Below, one piece after another: positions 39,356 to 53,168 of a stretch of DNA of 64,000 nt. The stretch's first letter is position 1, and every line of letters begins with the position of its first letter. The DNA is taken from the NCBI GenBank assembly GCA_008973525.1, contig WACJ01000403.1, positions 434,001-498,000 of the forward strand, given 5' to 3'. The DNA comes from Stenopsyche tienmushanensis (taxonomy: Eukaryota > Arthropoda > Insecta > Trichoptera > Stenopsychidae). A program made the translations under genes and the position numbers. The notes below the pieces were generated by a model. That model ran no database searches and was not told the origin of the DNA. It worked only from the letters and a program-made list of their open reading frames with translations.

Positions 39356-42300
39356 TGGCACTTTTCCTTTCACTGATCTGAAAATGTCCAAACTCGTTTC
39401 ATTTTTAAACATGCCAAAAAGCTGAATTTATTTTGATGAATATTACGACTCAATGTAGTATAGCATATCATATTTAATTCTTCCATACATTTTCTCCACA
39501 TTCTAAGCATCCTTCCTCATTAAAATAGCTTGAGATTCATGAAGATTTTCAAATCAAGACATTCATTTCAAATTTGTCTGTTGAAAACATAAAAATGCAT
39601 TAATTAAATGCACCATTATTCAATTACAATGCATTTCCAAAGAATCAGCTATATAACCCCTTTATCTCTTGGCCATCTGTCTTTTAAGAGACGTCTTAAA
39701 TCTTAGAGTACTATTAATATTGTTCATCATACAATGCACTTTGGATTCAAATCGCTGGTTATTGCCAATATTGAAGAATGATACATCCAATTTAGCTTTG
39801 CCGTGACTTTAATATGCGACCTATTTGTCTATGCAACATTCTCAATTTTTAATTTTCCATCATACAAATTTTCCGCGTAAAGCCTAAAAGTATAGCGAGA
39901 TATTTTATTTCGTAGACTTGTTGCATATTTTCCTTTATAAACGACTTCTTAAGACATTTTTCCTCGTATATTGAAAATCCTATGTATATTCTCTACGATT
40001 GCTTGTCCTTGTCAATATTCAAATTAGTTAGGGACTTCAGTAGGGGGAGCCACATATGTCGGTGCGTGAGCGATGATATTCTTCGCCATGGAAGTCCTAA
40101 GTCCTGGGTAGATGATTAACAGCATAAAAATTAAACATATTTTTACTTTGTATAATATTGTATATAGCTTAGACTATAATCAAAAATAAATATTAGAAAA
40201 TAAAAAAATAGTGAGCCGTCAAAGATAAATTTGTATTTTTATCAACATTTTTTGTAGTTTTTCGTTCGTTAAATAAAAACTTTTGAATATTTTTAAATAA
40301 TTGTAGTCTATATGATGAAGACGTTTATTATACACGTGTCGACTAAATTTCATAAAAAAATCTCATCTGTGGCGTGTGGGAACACTTCCGTGAGCTTAGA
40401 AAAAGTTCGAGAGAAAAACGCGTTTAAAGTTTCTCCTCTCTTGAAATTTACTATAAATTTACGAATTTCTTTTATATCGACTTGAAATTGTATGAAAGTG
40501 TGAACAAGGTAGAAACGTTCTTTAATAACAATTTTTGAAACTTGAATAATTGTACACACTGGCTTTAATTGTAAATCTACAAAGCTGCTTTTTTGTTTAT
40601 AAATTGTTTACACTAATTATTGTTAAATAAACGTCGTCTACTTTCGATACAAGATGGCTAGAGCTTCGGTAGACGTGACTAAAGTTATAATGCAGAAACT
40701 TGAGCTTTCAAAGCATTCCAATATTAAATGCATATAATATTTATCATAATTTAGATAGACCTTTTAACATTTCTTCGCCCAATATTAAATTCGGAAAAAT
40801 TCTAATTTTAACGCTTGTTAGAATGATACATTTTCTAAAATATTTTACATAACACCAAGGTCGTTAGATGCATATTGCATTAGTATTACTTTTATGCGTC
40901 CGTAACATGGCTATTACGGCGAATATTTTGACGTAATTTTCACCGTTAGCTTTCACCAATGGAAATTGTAAATTAATGATGATAATTACTTTTATTTGAT
41001 TATCGACCAAATGTACTCTCAAGGTGCGATCTGATCGATTTCACCAAGTCTTGCATAATGTTTCGAATGTTCTTTGATACGCATGAGGTTATTTATTGTG
41101 ATTTAAAATACCAATCGTAAATGCGTATGACATTCATTACATGCAACCAAATTTCTTTTTTTCACTTTTGATCGACGGTTGTCAACTTACATTGGTAAGA
41201 TGTAATAAATTTGCATAATATGCTACACCAATGCTTAATTGACATTTTGCACATCGTTTTCTTCGATTAGATCAATAAAATTATATCAATTTTTGACGTA
41301 CCATGTCCATTTATATGATATAATGGCTGCAATGTATCATCAGCTTCATCATCAATGTATTATAAAAACATGTGATTATAAGCTTTTTATATTAAGCTCA
41401 AAGATATGTCGAATTATTTGGTGTCCGCCTGTGGCGATCATTGGCCACCACTTTCACTGGCAAGTTTAAGGTTGGGCGGACCTTGCTGTTCAGCCAAAGT
41501 TACGTTCACCAAATTTCACACCACGTTACGACGCCATTCTAAAAACTCCACACTCTTATGTAAGAAGCGTAGATGTTTTAGTAATGGTAAAGCGAAGATG
41601 TAAGTCCAATGGCTCGGATTGAATGCTTTTATTTGGAGGGGTTAATATAATCAATTCTCAAAGGAAAAGCACTCTAAATATAGATAAAACATAACTCAAT
41701 AAGTTCGTAGGATTTTTTCACTTTACACATTTTCTTCTTCATTTGGGGTCGTTTTTTGGCAGTTAAGTTGACTACCGATTTAACTCTGAAGTGTAGTGAT
41801 GGATCCATAATACAGTCAGCTATTTGGGCAAATAAAACGTTCAGCATTATCGATGTCTCCATTGTTTTGAAAATGACTAAAGCGTCAATAAAACCATGGT
41901 AATTCCTAAAAATCATATGAATTTGTCAATAGTTTCACCAACTATATGTCATCCTACGAACTTATTGAGAGATGTTTAACAAGTTGAATTTCAATTCTTT
42001 TATATTCAAATCAAAGTCTTCAAACACACATCATAATTTGTGCCACATTAGACTTTATTGTAACTCTTAAATCACTGATAACAGTATGATATTCAGATGT
42101 CAATAAATAGCCTTATTTGGGTCGGAAGGTAAGTTTGCCATTAATTTAGAGCAGTGCGTGGAGATGATTGAAATAATTTAGAGCATAATTGAAAGCATAC
42201 ATCGGCACCACAAATGTTAAAATGTTATATACCCTCAGGTATAGAACATGGAAACGGAAATCCTGCTTTATTAGGTTTATCAAGCTTTCTAATTGTGATT

Positions 42301-45300
42301 GATTTGCACGGTGCAAAATGCTGTACTAATATTAGAATACTACAATCATAAAAACTGTTGAAAACACTAATGCTATCATATCACGAGAAAAAATTATAAT
42401 TGAGGAGCGCGAAACGTTAACCTGCAATTAGTGAATTAGCTTTTTTGTTCTGCCTTTATGGTTATTTATGGGAAAAAAATACAATGGGTCCATTGGAAAT
42501 GTCGGAAGAGCGAGCGCTTATCATCTCTTCTGCCAAAATAACTATAATAATTTCACTTTTTACTAGTTTAACACCAGGTATGCCGATTTCTTTTTAATAC
42601 CTAATATCCAAGCAATACATATCAAATCTACGGGTATGAATGAATTTTCACCAATTGAAATATTTTCATATAGTACGTTTCTTCCTAGTTTCTGATATTA
42701 GTACAAACTTATTTGTACATATTTATACATTTTAAATTAGTTTTCAAGTTTGTGATGAATAAAAAATATTATAAATGAAGAAAAGTATCTCAGAAACATC
42801 TCTAGAATAGTAGGATGAAATTATATCTTCGTCAAACATTCGGAGAATTATCAACTAAGCTTAGTTTTCCATAATAACCATAATTTTCAATTTTTCTATA
42901 TATATAGAAAGATGTCAATGCACATCGAGAACCAATTTATACTATCAAGGATACCACAGTTGAACATTTTCTTAAAAAAATCCATTTGTATAATATAAAA
43001 AATAACTTGAAGGTGAAAAAAATTATTTAAGAGAAGATAAAAATAGAATTCAAAAATAGATAAAGTGTTTCGTCATTTAGTCTGGATCTGATTTTGGAAA
43101 CCAGGTAACTTGCTGCTGAAAATGCACACTCATCCTCCACATTCGTTGGAAATATCGTCAACATATATTTAAATGCTAGTTCAAGTTGATGAACGGACAC
43201 GGACTAAAACTCGCAAAATTCCCGATTTCCCAACAAATTATTTTTTTCCGTCGCTGCAGATGAATACTTATATACTATAATACTTTGATGTGATTCGTAA
43301 TTATATTACGGAGGAATACAAAAATTCTGAACCACGTATCTATTATATTTCATATCGATATTCTCATTATTAGAGTCGAGGTGTAGTAAATACATCACCG
43401 GTAGGGAAAGGTTAATATAAAATTAGGCCCCTAGGCGTCGCCTAAAATCGCCAATTAGTAGTTACGCTACTGTTTCCAAGCGTCCAGATCCAAATTCTAA
43501 TCTCGAATTATTCGGAATTACGTTTAATAATCCCGGGATTGAATCTCATGAGCAATCCTGCATGACTTGGATAGAGACGATCAATTGGAAATGATACTAC
43601 TTCCAATCTTCCAAATTTGTTTAAATTTACAATATGGACTTGAACCTTAATCTTCATAATAAGAATCCAGAATCTGATCCATTATACCGAAACTTGATTC
43701 CTAGAAAACTTTTATGTTTTTATTTATTTAAAAAAATATTCAAATTTCTCAAAACCCGTTTCTTAGTATGAACCACATTTTTTATTTGAAATAAATTATC
43801 TAACTTAGGCCTAGCCTAACATAAGTCCGTTACGACGACTCTAAATAATTAGTCGACAAGTGAAAGCAACATTAAGTACCTCATCAGCCATAATGCTGTG
43901 GCGTGACAATGAACTTTATAATTTTGATGGGTGTGCACCCATCGAGACCAACATGCTTACGAAATGGAAAATAACAATAGTACTCTCCAAAATGAAAATT
44001 TCACTTTCGTGAACAACTGGCAAATTCTGAAATCCTTGGAAAATACATTGATTTTATTATTAATAACTAATTCGAAAAAAAATCACAAGATCTAATATTG
44101 AAGTTAAATTTGTGATATTATCAAAACGTTAACAACTTTCCTCGTATGTGTTGTATATACCGGCATTCAATTAAAATCTATAAAGCTGTTATTTTGTCTA
44201 CAAGTAGTTTATGTCAATTATTGTTAAATAAACGTCGTCTACTTTCGATATAAGATGGCTTGCATTTCGGTAGACGTGGTTGAAAAATGTAATTTGAAAT
44301 ATGTATTGTAAATTGATAAAATCATAATGTTTTAAATTTAACACTTGGTGCGGTTAATACTACATAAATATATATTTAAACAAACACATTTTGCTTAATC
44401 ATATTTTGTTTTTTGTATTGCAGATTCTAGAACCAAAGGATGGCTGTTGGTGGACTCTCCAGTGCCAACATTATTTTATACTATGTTGTATTTAGCCATT
44501 GTTTGGGCCGGTCCTCGTCTCATGAAAAATAGAAGTGCTTTTAAACTAACGTGGCTTCTTGTGCCGTACAATCTATCCATGGCCGCTCTCAATTTATATA
44601 TTGCCGTCCAATTATTGACTGCATCGTGGCGCCTCAGATACAGTTACATCTGTGAACCTTGCAGAGAGCGAGACGATCCTGATGAATTACAAGTAAGCAT
44701 AAATCTGTATATTTATTAGCCGGCGTCGACGTTGAACATGCAATAAACGAATAAAATCTGAATTCAGATCGCAAACGCTGTATGGTGGTACTATTTCTCA
44801 AAACTATTAGAGTTCTGTGATACGATATTCTTCATCCTGCGCAAGAAAGATGAACAGCTCACGTTCCTCCACGTGTACCATCATTCAACCATGTTTTCAT
44901 TCTGGTGGATCGGCATCAAATGGGTACCGAGTGGATCAAGTAGGTTACATTTTTGTCATACAGTCAGCTTATTAATTTCCATGGTCTAAAATGCATACGT
45001 TTACAACATAAAAGATTCAATAATTCGCCATAAAATTATTTAATCATGCATATACAATATTATTTATTTTTACAGCATTCTTACCGGCCATGGGTAACAG
45101 TACTATTCACGTTTTAATGTACACATACTATGGATTATCGGTGTTCGGTCCAAAAGTAAATAAATTCTTATGGTGGAAAAAATATCTTACAATTCTCCAA
45201 TTGGTAAAAACACATTTATACTAATACACATTTAAAAAATATAATACTAATGTATACAATTCTAATGATTTGTTTATCATTTTAAGATCCAATTCACAAC

Positions 45301-45595
45301 AGCGTTGATCCTCGGAGTCAACGGTCTTCGTACAGGGTGTGAATTCCCCTTATGGATGCATTATACGCTTATCTTCTACATGATTTCTTTCATCGTACTC
45401 TTCGGAAAGTTCTACTTTAGAGCTTATATGGCACATGTAAGAAAAATAATACGATGAAAACATTTCAACAAAAGTATTACATATTTATATTTTATTCATA
45501 TTATTATGTTACAGGGTGGTAAGGCACTGGAGGTCAGGTACGGTCAAGAATACGAAACAACTGAGCATGCGTACAACAAAGAAAAACTAAAATAG
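38870..45595 (+). CDS. ELOVL-type very-long-chain fatty acid elongase (ELOVL4-like)
   Basis: Condensing enzyme of microsomal fatty-acid elongation (3-ketoacyl-CoA synthase, endoplasmic reticulum). Six coding exons: 38870-38948, 44424-44692, 44768-44939, 45076-45203, 45287-45436 and 45515-45595, giving 292 residues, normal for the family. The start exon ([19 protein letters not shown], then LWTLSLS) is joined in phase to [16 protein letters not shown] across a 5.5-kb intron; an acceptor at 38839 implies a further untranslated exon upstream. Family marks: [16 protein letters not shown], the catalytic histidine box HVYHH in [35 protein letters not shown] and the TxxQ-like segment ILQLIQF. Several hydrophobic helices. 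The C-terminus ends KEKLK, fitting a KxKxx retrieval signal. AATAAA near 45708 may end the transcript. Confidence 0.93.
39057..40697. mobile_element. 1.6-kb inverted-repeat element in elongase intron 1
   Basis: Left arm about 39057-39170 and right arm about 40563-40697 are inverted copies (CGTCTACCGAAGCTCTAGCC, CGAAAGTAGACGACGTTTAT as seen in reverse from the right). The arms are over 110 bp with scattered differences. A third arm, same orientation as the right one, is at 44166-44290, just before exon 2. The interior holds a (TA)n microsatellite (39325-39351) and a 69-codon minus-strand frame (40350-40559) of unknown nature; no transposase recognised. Confidence 0.6.
39325..39351. repeat. (AT)n microsatellite
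   Basis: About 13 uninterrupted AT units in the elongase first intron. Confidence 0.95.
41695..41969. mobile_element. Mariner-type MITE, 275 bp
   Basis: Perfect 19-bp inverted ends, CTCAATAAGTTCGTAGGAT at 41695-41713 and its reverse complement at 41951-41969; similarity continues outward (AAACAT). An 80-codon minus-strand frame overlaps but shows no transposase motif. Located in the elongase first intron. Confidence 0.65.
43292..43417 (+). repeat. Dispersed 126-bp repeat, copy 1
   Basis: Nearly identical to 57900-58025 (GATTCGTAATTATATTACGG at the start, CACCGGTAGGGAAAGGTTAA at the end), a handful of differences in 126 bp. Both copies are followed within about 60 bp by GCCCCTAGG. No ends typical of a known transposon class. 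Confidence 0.8.
43540..43700 (-). mobile_element. Decayed antisense SINE copy
   Basis: Matches in reverse complement the body of the SINE at 48190-48681: GATAGAGACGATCAATTGGA, TTCCAATCTTCCAAATTTG, GGACTTGAACC and CCAGAATCTGATCCA. More diverged than the copy at 27705. Confidence 0.55.
44166..44290. repeat. Solo arm of the elongase-intron inverted-repeat element
   Basis: Shares AAATAAACGTCGTCTACTTT, CGATATAAGATGGCTTGCAT and TTCGGTAGACGTG with the right arm at 40563-40697. It ends about 130 bp before exon 2 of the elongase. Confidence 0.65.
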
Positions 45596-46490
45596 AAGAT
45601 GTACTAAATCAATTTAAACACCTTAGAAGTGCATAATAAATTAAACGTTTGCTCAGTGTATATCTTTATATGTATAGTTTATTAAATGAGCTTCAAATCA
45701 TATTGTAAAATAAAGGTTAAAAAACAATATCAATACTCCATAAATGAAAGCATAATAATAAAGTCTTAATTCTTTAAGATAATATTAATTCCGTCAATAA
45801 TTATTGCAAATAAATTATAATCGTTGAGATCCTAAGTCATCTTAAAACATATACGTATTAAAAACAGCACGATTAAAATATCTTTTATGAATAATCCATT
45901 GATTGTAATACAAAATTTACATTGTATTGATTTCATAGAATATTTATATAATAATGAGTCTCGGTGGAGGCTAATATTATTTTCATCACAATGACAATAC
46001 AAGTTTGTACAATTCTACATTAATTTTTTTTACGGTACTATATTAAGGTCCCGAAGATGATGATGTAACGAATAACGCAAAAAATATAATTGAAATGTGA
46101 AAGTGTTCAAACTTGTGCTATCATTGTTATGACAAAAAACCATCATATGTATTTATATTAATAAGAAAATTATATTGTTGTTTAAATCGATGTAAGTGTT
46201 ACATTTTTATACTGTTGTTATAATATTTTATGTATTTGTAAATATCATTTTTATTATAGATTACAAAAATTACATAGCGTTTCATTTATAATCATTTATT
46301 ACTAATTCGCTAGCAACCACTTTCACATGGTTTTCATAACATATATATGTGGCTGCTGACTCCGCCTCTTGTAAATTCAAACACAAGATGCTCGAGTTAC
46401 GAGTCTAACTTGTTATAATAAACCATTTCTGACAAATTAATCTTTGATTTAGATAATTGTATTGATTTAATTTAATAAAGATGATTTGAT
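45596..46490. other. Convergent intergenic spacer (elongase / retinophilin)
   Basis: AT-rich sequence holding the 3' untranslated regions of two genes that point at each other. AATAAA at about 45629 and 45708 could serve the elongase. No other feature recognised. Confidence 0.6.
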
Positions 46491-47250
<760 letters not shown>

Positions 47251-47568
47251 GATTACCGTATTCGACTAGTGTCTCCAAACAAAGTGGCTTATGTTTCCGT
47301 CGAGTGAATTAGTTTGTTCACTTGAAAGGTTTCTTTCGTTAGAAAATCCAATTATATAAATACTTGCTCTAAAAATTTACATATGAATGCCGGATTGTGA
47401 CGATTAATTTTATTTACTATAATAGCACCTCTTTATTTATTAAAACGACATTTAAGAATATAATAATTTTGGATTGCAACAGAAAATGAGCATGGGAATA
47501 AAAACATCTAAGCAGAAAGAAAACATAAAAGTTTGATATATAAAATTTTATTTTTAAACAATAAAATA

Positions 47569-50500
47569 TCACATCGCATCATCTTCACTTTCGCTGTCTG
47601 AATTTGCAGTTCCTCTGCCACTAGATTCGCTTTCAGATTTTACATCGTCTATTTCCATTTTATGTTCATTTTTGTCATGACATTTTCCAAGATCTTTGAT
47701 ATAACTTATTGTAAATTTATTAAAATCGCAACTGAAAAAAGTATATAAACTTTAGATATATTTACACCATTGTCAAAAATAAATATTTCTGATATTGAAA
47801 AGATATGCATACATTTCAGCAAGTTGTTGATATTTCCTCGACATTGCTTTTTCTAGAGCTAATAAGGTAGGCATGGGAAACATCCCTTGTACACGAGAAC
47901 CGTGCATTGTAACAGCAGATGTAATCCAGCGTAAATATAATTCAATATGAGGACTTCCTTCGATAAAATCAGATATTGCTCGTAGTGCTCGCCTCAAATA
48001 TTCATCAGGTAAGCTTGTTACAGTTAAATTGACTAAAAGAATAATACAAAGAAATTAGCTTCATTCAAGTTTAAATAAAATTATGATAGTTTTAAATAAA
48101 AACAATAACAATTAATTCAATATTTATGTTTAAATTAGAGGTACCCATAGGAAATATCGTTTTTTTTTAATGCCCAGTAATAAGAACATGGACCAAGTGT
48201 TGGTATAGTGGCTTAGATCCTGGACTCTTGTTGCAAAGGTTCGGGTTCAAATCCAGATTGTGGAAAAAATTTTCACCGTACCAACAAATTTGGGAGATCG
48301 GAAATATTAATATTTCTGATCGATCGTCTCGATCCAGGTTTACCCTGATTTCCTGGATTAGAAAAAGTAAATTCTGTGGCGATTAATAAAGTCGTGCAGG
48401 GACGCCCATGAGTGAGTAATTGAATTTGCAACAATAATTAAATTATCATTTATATATATAACGATAATTTCGCTACTCACTCATAGATTCTCTCCTCTCC
48501 TACCTTTCCAAATAATCCTATCCTTACTTTACCACGTGTGGAAGGCAACGGGAAACCACCACATTAAATCATCTCCCAAGTAAGATCTCCTATGGAGATC
48601 ACCCTATATCCGTTATCGGATATGACACATCAAAGATTCATGCTTTGATGGACGTCATAAGGATTTAAAAAAAAAAAAAAAAATAAGAACATATTTTAAG
48701 TTCTAATAAATAAATAAATAGATAATGTAGGAAATTATTTTGTATAAGAAAAGTGTAATAAAAGTTAAGAAAAATTATTTTGAATCGCATTGAAAAAAGC
48801 GACATTACTTCCAGCTACCTAATAAAACCAAAAATCTTATAATCAAATTTAAAAGTCAATAAATACCATCATTGAAAGGAATGCTCTCAATAACTTCTTG
48901 TATTAATTTGAATTCATTAAGCTGTAAAGAATACATTAATGCTAAACTCCAGTCTTGCTTTGCAAGAGCTTGTCGGGTGGCTTGTGGCGTAACTCCAAGT
49001 TGAAGTTCAAACGGTAGAAACACGCCTCCAGAATTTAAAGAGTATTGCATCAGACCTTCAGTAGTTGCTACAGAAAAGCTTTGCCCAGTCGGAGAAAATT
49101 GAACACAAAATATTCTAACCTGTGTATTAAAAATAGCATTTAAGATTTTACGATAACTTGATAATAATCAATATTTATATTATAATTATTCATTATAATA
49201 TTATATTAGTTCATAAAAGAAATACCTCCGGTTTCAGGTTTCTATCAGCCATATCACCTTTTTTTACACCGGGAAGTCTCATTTTAACGTCCCCTCCTTC
49301 TAGTTCTGTTCTTTTTTCAACTAATGCGAGATTTCCAAACTCACTTAAATTTCGACGACTGATGAAATCCTAAAATATAATCAAAGCATTTTTTAATAAC
49401 CAAATAAATAATGGTAATAGAAAAAACATAAATCCATAATTACAGCCATTGAATCCAATGATTTGTTTAATGTGATTTGAAATTTCTTTAGAAGGATCGA
49501 TTCCTTTACGCTATATATACAAATATTCTTCGACTGCCCGCCAGCTAATATGCATTTTCCATCAGCAGAATAACACAACGAAGTGAATGCCCTGTTAAAA
49601 AAAATGCCATATTAATTCACTGCACTACAAATAAAATGTTTAAATACTTTTAACAGATTTATAAATTTTACTTTGCTTTCAAAGATTTTTGAGGAGTAAT
49701 CAAATCAGTATCGGATCGCCCACTTCCTAGATCATTTCTGCCATCAATAGTTGAAGTCTGATTAGAGGTTCGAACGTCAAAAGCACATATTTGGCCTGAT
49801 AATGTGCAAACCGATATCTAAAAAAGTAATAATAGATTGATTTAAATGCCTCACAATAATATAGATTGATAAGGATTACTGAAAAATGAATATTTACTTC
49901 TTGTCCATCAGGTCTATATGCAACTTGAAGACCATCAGAGTTTAAGACGATACTTTCATGATCGCTTCCCTGTTCGATGCAATTCCAAATTCTAAGAGTT
50001 TTGTCCCAACTCACCGATGCCAAAGCTGAGCTTGTAATAATAGGACTAAATGCTAAACTCACTACAGGTCCTTCATGACCTCCAAGAATCTATAAAATTG
50101 TGAATCATAAATGATGAATAAATCTATTTACTTTTTTATACAGGATGCAGCAGGGAAACTGCCATATTTTAAAAATGAATAACACAAACAGTACAGGTGA
50201 TCTTCAATGACTGGCGTGATCGTCTGATTTAACCCCATGGGGCTATCTGAAATTCCTAGTTTATACCAATCGTCCAAGGACCCTGACTTAACTGAAGAAC
50301 AATATTCCATCTGCTATCGACAACCTACTCGTCGATAAATTCAACTATCTCAATGCGTTGACCAGAACGGAGGCCACCTTAACGACATAATATTTAAAAC
50401 GTCTAATATATAAAATATACTGTTTATGTTATTGATTTTTAAAATAAGGTAGTTTCGCTGGCGTATATTTTATGTATGAGCTTTCAAAAGAAAAATCTAT

Positions 50501-53168
50501 TACCTCTAGGAGTTTGCCAAGTTTAATAGACCAAACAAAAATTTCAAACACATCTTGACCTCCTGCAGCACATAACTCTCCGCTAGCATCAAGTGCACAA
50601 CAACTAAATTGTACTGGTGTAGGTGAAGTCAATGTCCGGAAATTTCGATACCTAACACACGTATAAATAATAAATGTTTCAAAATATGCAAGGTCTTTTA
50701 CAATAATTAACCCTAATATAATCAACCATATCGGTTAGTATGCTATGGAAATGTTTTATTGAAATTTACCTAATAATATCATAGCAGCGTACAGTTCCAT
50801 CGAGTGAAGACGATATAAAGAACTTTTTATTGGCACTGAATTGAACACCTGTGATGGAGCTTGTATGTTCACTAAATGTAACAAAACAGAACCCAGATGC
50901 AGTGTTCCATAGTTTAACTTTACCATCATGACCGCCTGTTGCAATATACTGACCGTCTGGAGAATAGCAAAGACACGTCATGTCTGATGAATGTCCTTGC
51001 TGTTTCATTACATACTGTTCACCTAAAAATCATTTTTTTGTTTAGTATACTAAAATTGTTCTGAAAAAACTACTGATGAACAGAAAATATATATGTATAT
51101 ATACTTTGCCATTCCCAAACTAGCAACTGCCCGATGCCAGAACAGCCAAGCGCTATCCAATCACCAGGCTTTGAGATAGCTATAGAACTTACTTGCTGTT
51201 CTGATATACTTAAAGAATGGATCAAGTTTACGTCGGGAAGCTCATACAAAAAGAATGAACCAGTAGAAAATCCTAAAATAAAATAAAAAACATTCAAAAT
51301 ATTTCAATCAATCTACTTTTCGTGAAGGAATGTTTTTAAACCAAAAAATAAATATTTAAAATATTTGAGTCTATTGTTTTCTGTAATAGTTACTTACCAA
51401 TAACTAAGATTTTTGTATCTTTGTGATAAGCAGCAGTGGTAAGTTGTGCATCAGGATTAGTTTTTTTAGCAATCTCCCCCAAAAAATGTTTAGCATTTCT
51501 TTTATAACCAAATTTTAAAATGTTGACATCGTCGCTTGCTTTAATTAATTTTCCATCTTCATCTCTTTTTTCAATTGGCTCTTCTGTGTGTGTATAACTA
51601 AGGATGTGGTCTTCACTCAACTGAAAGATCATTTTAATTTATATCAATAACTACAATAAAAAATATTCTATTAAATTTATAGGATTTTTTATAAGGACGC
51701 TCGGTTTTTAAATGTAAAAAATTGTGTATGAAATATCCATTCAATTTTTTTTTATCTGAAAGAATATTTTATGGCATTAGAAGATGATTTTTTGACGAAA
51801 CGTTTTTCAAACGGAGCACTGATTTAAAAAATTAAATTAGATGATTTGCACACATTGTTCAATGCTTCAACCTTCCATGGTGATTTGCCATACACTACTG
51901 AACAATTCATAATAAATTTAACAGATGTTCCTTTAACAACATTGCTGTTATAATCTAACAAACTTCAAGCGTCCCTATTGAAAGACCCTATACAATATAC
52001 CAATATTGAACAAACCTCCTTTTCATTTTCGGCTTTTTCAATTATCTTATCTAAATTCAAATCATCTTCTTCATCGTCATCTTGATTCTTTTCCACTTTT
52101 TGTTTTTTCTTAGGGGGAGCAACAATTACATCATTTATATCTATATTGCACTCCCAAATGCAAACTTGTCCATTTCTACTCACAGTTGTAATATCTAAGC
52201 TATCTTTCTCAAAAAAGCATCCAACAATACTTTGGGAATGTCCACCTAATAAATATGATTTGAAATTGGCAAAGTTTTCTAAGGCGTATATTCTAACGCA
52301 CATATCTTTTGAGCCAACAGCTACGAGACGAGAACACGGTGACCATTCAACACAGGTTGTGTCGTCGACTGAACCACGAAAAACGCGTTCCATTACAAAA
52401 GAATTGTATTCACCAGTATGTGGACCAGGAGATTTCATGATGAATACTTCAAGAATAAAAAAATATGTATAAAATTCCAGTACTATAAGTTCATAAAATT
52501 GTTTTAAAATAAAATATTTACCATTGCTTTCTTTACATACGGCTATATGTTTACCATCTGGACTGAATTTTATTGATTTTACCGGTTTATTAAATCTATA
52601 AGTATGGACCACAGTGTTAGATATCATACTAATATAACTTGCTTCACCCTCTATAATAATTAATAAAAATGTATGAGCATTAACATCTTTATTTAGTTAC
52701 AAATATGAATCAATAAAAAATTACCCTCGTTAACAGCAATCAATGAACATCCATTTGGTGATAAATCCATTGCAGTGAAATTGTAATCGCTTTCAATAGG
52801 TAGTGTATTTGATTTATTGCTACATAATAGAGAAAATCATGCTTTAAATATGACGAATAAGAGATATTTAAATGCTAATACAAAGATGTATTTTTACAAT
52901 AAATATTAAAATTAAGCACTAACTTCTTGAGATCATATATGGTGATTCTGTTTCCCACGGGGCTAATGACTGAGTTTCCATCTGGTGTGAATATTAAGTC
53001 CCCTTTTCGAAATACAGTACCGAGAAGGTTACTAAACTAAAAATTCAAACACGTTGTTTTATATTAAATTCTATAGGAACTAATTAAGTTGTCGCATTAT
53101 TATTACTGTGTTCTTAATATTAAAAGCATGTATATTCTAAAAATACACACCTTAAATGCGAATTTCAT
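47569..53168 (-). CDS. PWP2: PWP2 / UTP1, U3 snoRNP (UTP-B) WD40 protein
   Basis: Nucleolar scaffold of the small-subunit processome, required for 18S rRNA maturation. Sixteen coding exons on the minus strand: 53151-53168, 52924-53036, 52725-52819, 52522-52650, 52016-52446, 51398-51620, 51105-51272, 50770-51022, 50504-50651, 49898-50089, 49672-49817, 49444-49591, 49226-49369, 48867-49119, 47813-48032 and 47569-47731. They sum to 2844 nt, 947 residues, close to the family's usual size. Start MKFAFKFSNLLGTVF; WD units include YSPDGQYIATGGHDGKVKLW, FFISSSLDGTVRCYD and SALASVSWDKTLRIWN; family-specific stretches GSKDMCVRIY, LIHSLSISEQ, CSGIGQLLVWEWQ and CYSADGKCILAGG; C-terminal Utp12 domain (LIQEVIESIPFND, LYLRWITSAVTMHG) and an acidic serine tail SDSESEDDAM. 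Exon 12 is best ended at GCT before GTAATT. Introns 9 and 14 contain mobile elements. Confidence 0.96.
48190..48681 (+). mobile_element. tRNA-derived SINE in PWP2 intron 14, with target duplication
   Basis: The 492-bp insertion is flanked by the 11-bp duplication AATAAGAACAT (48179-48189 and 48682-48692) and ends in a run of about 16 A. The head carries a polymerase III A box TGGTATAGTGG (48201-48211) and B box GGTTCAAATCC (48244-48254) at normal spacing. The body includes GAAGGCAACGGGAAACCACC around 48540-48560. Intact duplication and A tail suggest recent insertion. It is antisense to PWP2. Diverged copies lie at 27705-27876 and 43540-43700. Confidence 0.9.
50140..50385 (+). pseudogene. Transposase C-terminal remnant in PWP2 intron 9
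   Basis: Plus-strand translation shows SSDLTPWGYLK (about 50220-50252), like the SPDLTPxDYFLWGYLK block of IS630/Tc1/mariner-type transposases with a short deletion, and downstream QCVDQNGGHL (about 50350-50380), like the end of these proteins (CIxxNGGHFEHL). Stops and missing segments show it is dead. Antisense to the host gene. Confidence 0.6.

Noticed and set aside
48201..48254. Possible stand-alone tRNA gene (A and B boxes)
   Set aside because: No acceptor stem pairing, and it is followed by a SINE body, A tail and target duplication.
49443..49446. GC donor directly after SLDSM in PWP2 exon 12
   Set aside because: Ending the exon two codon positions later at GCT gives a normal GT donor and matches the family length (one residue before the conserved DF).
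52146..52472. 108-codon plus-strand open frame
   Set aside because: Antisense shadow of PWP2 exon 5.
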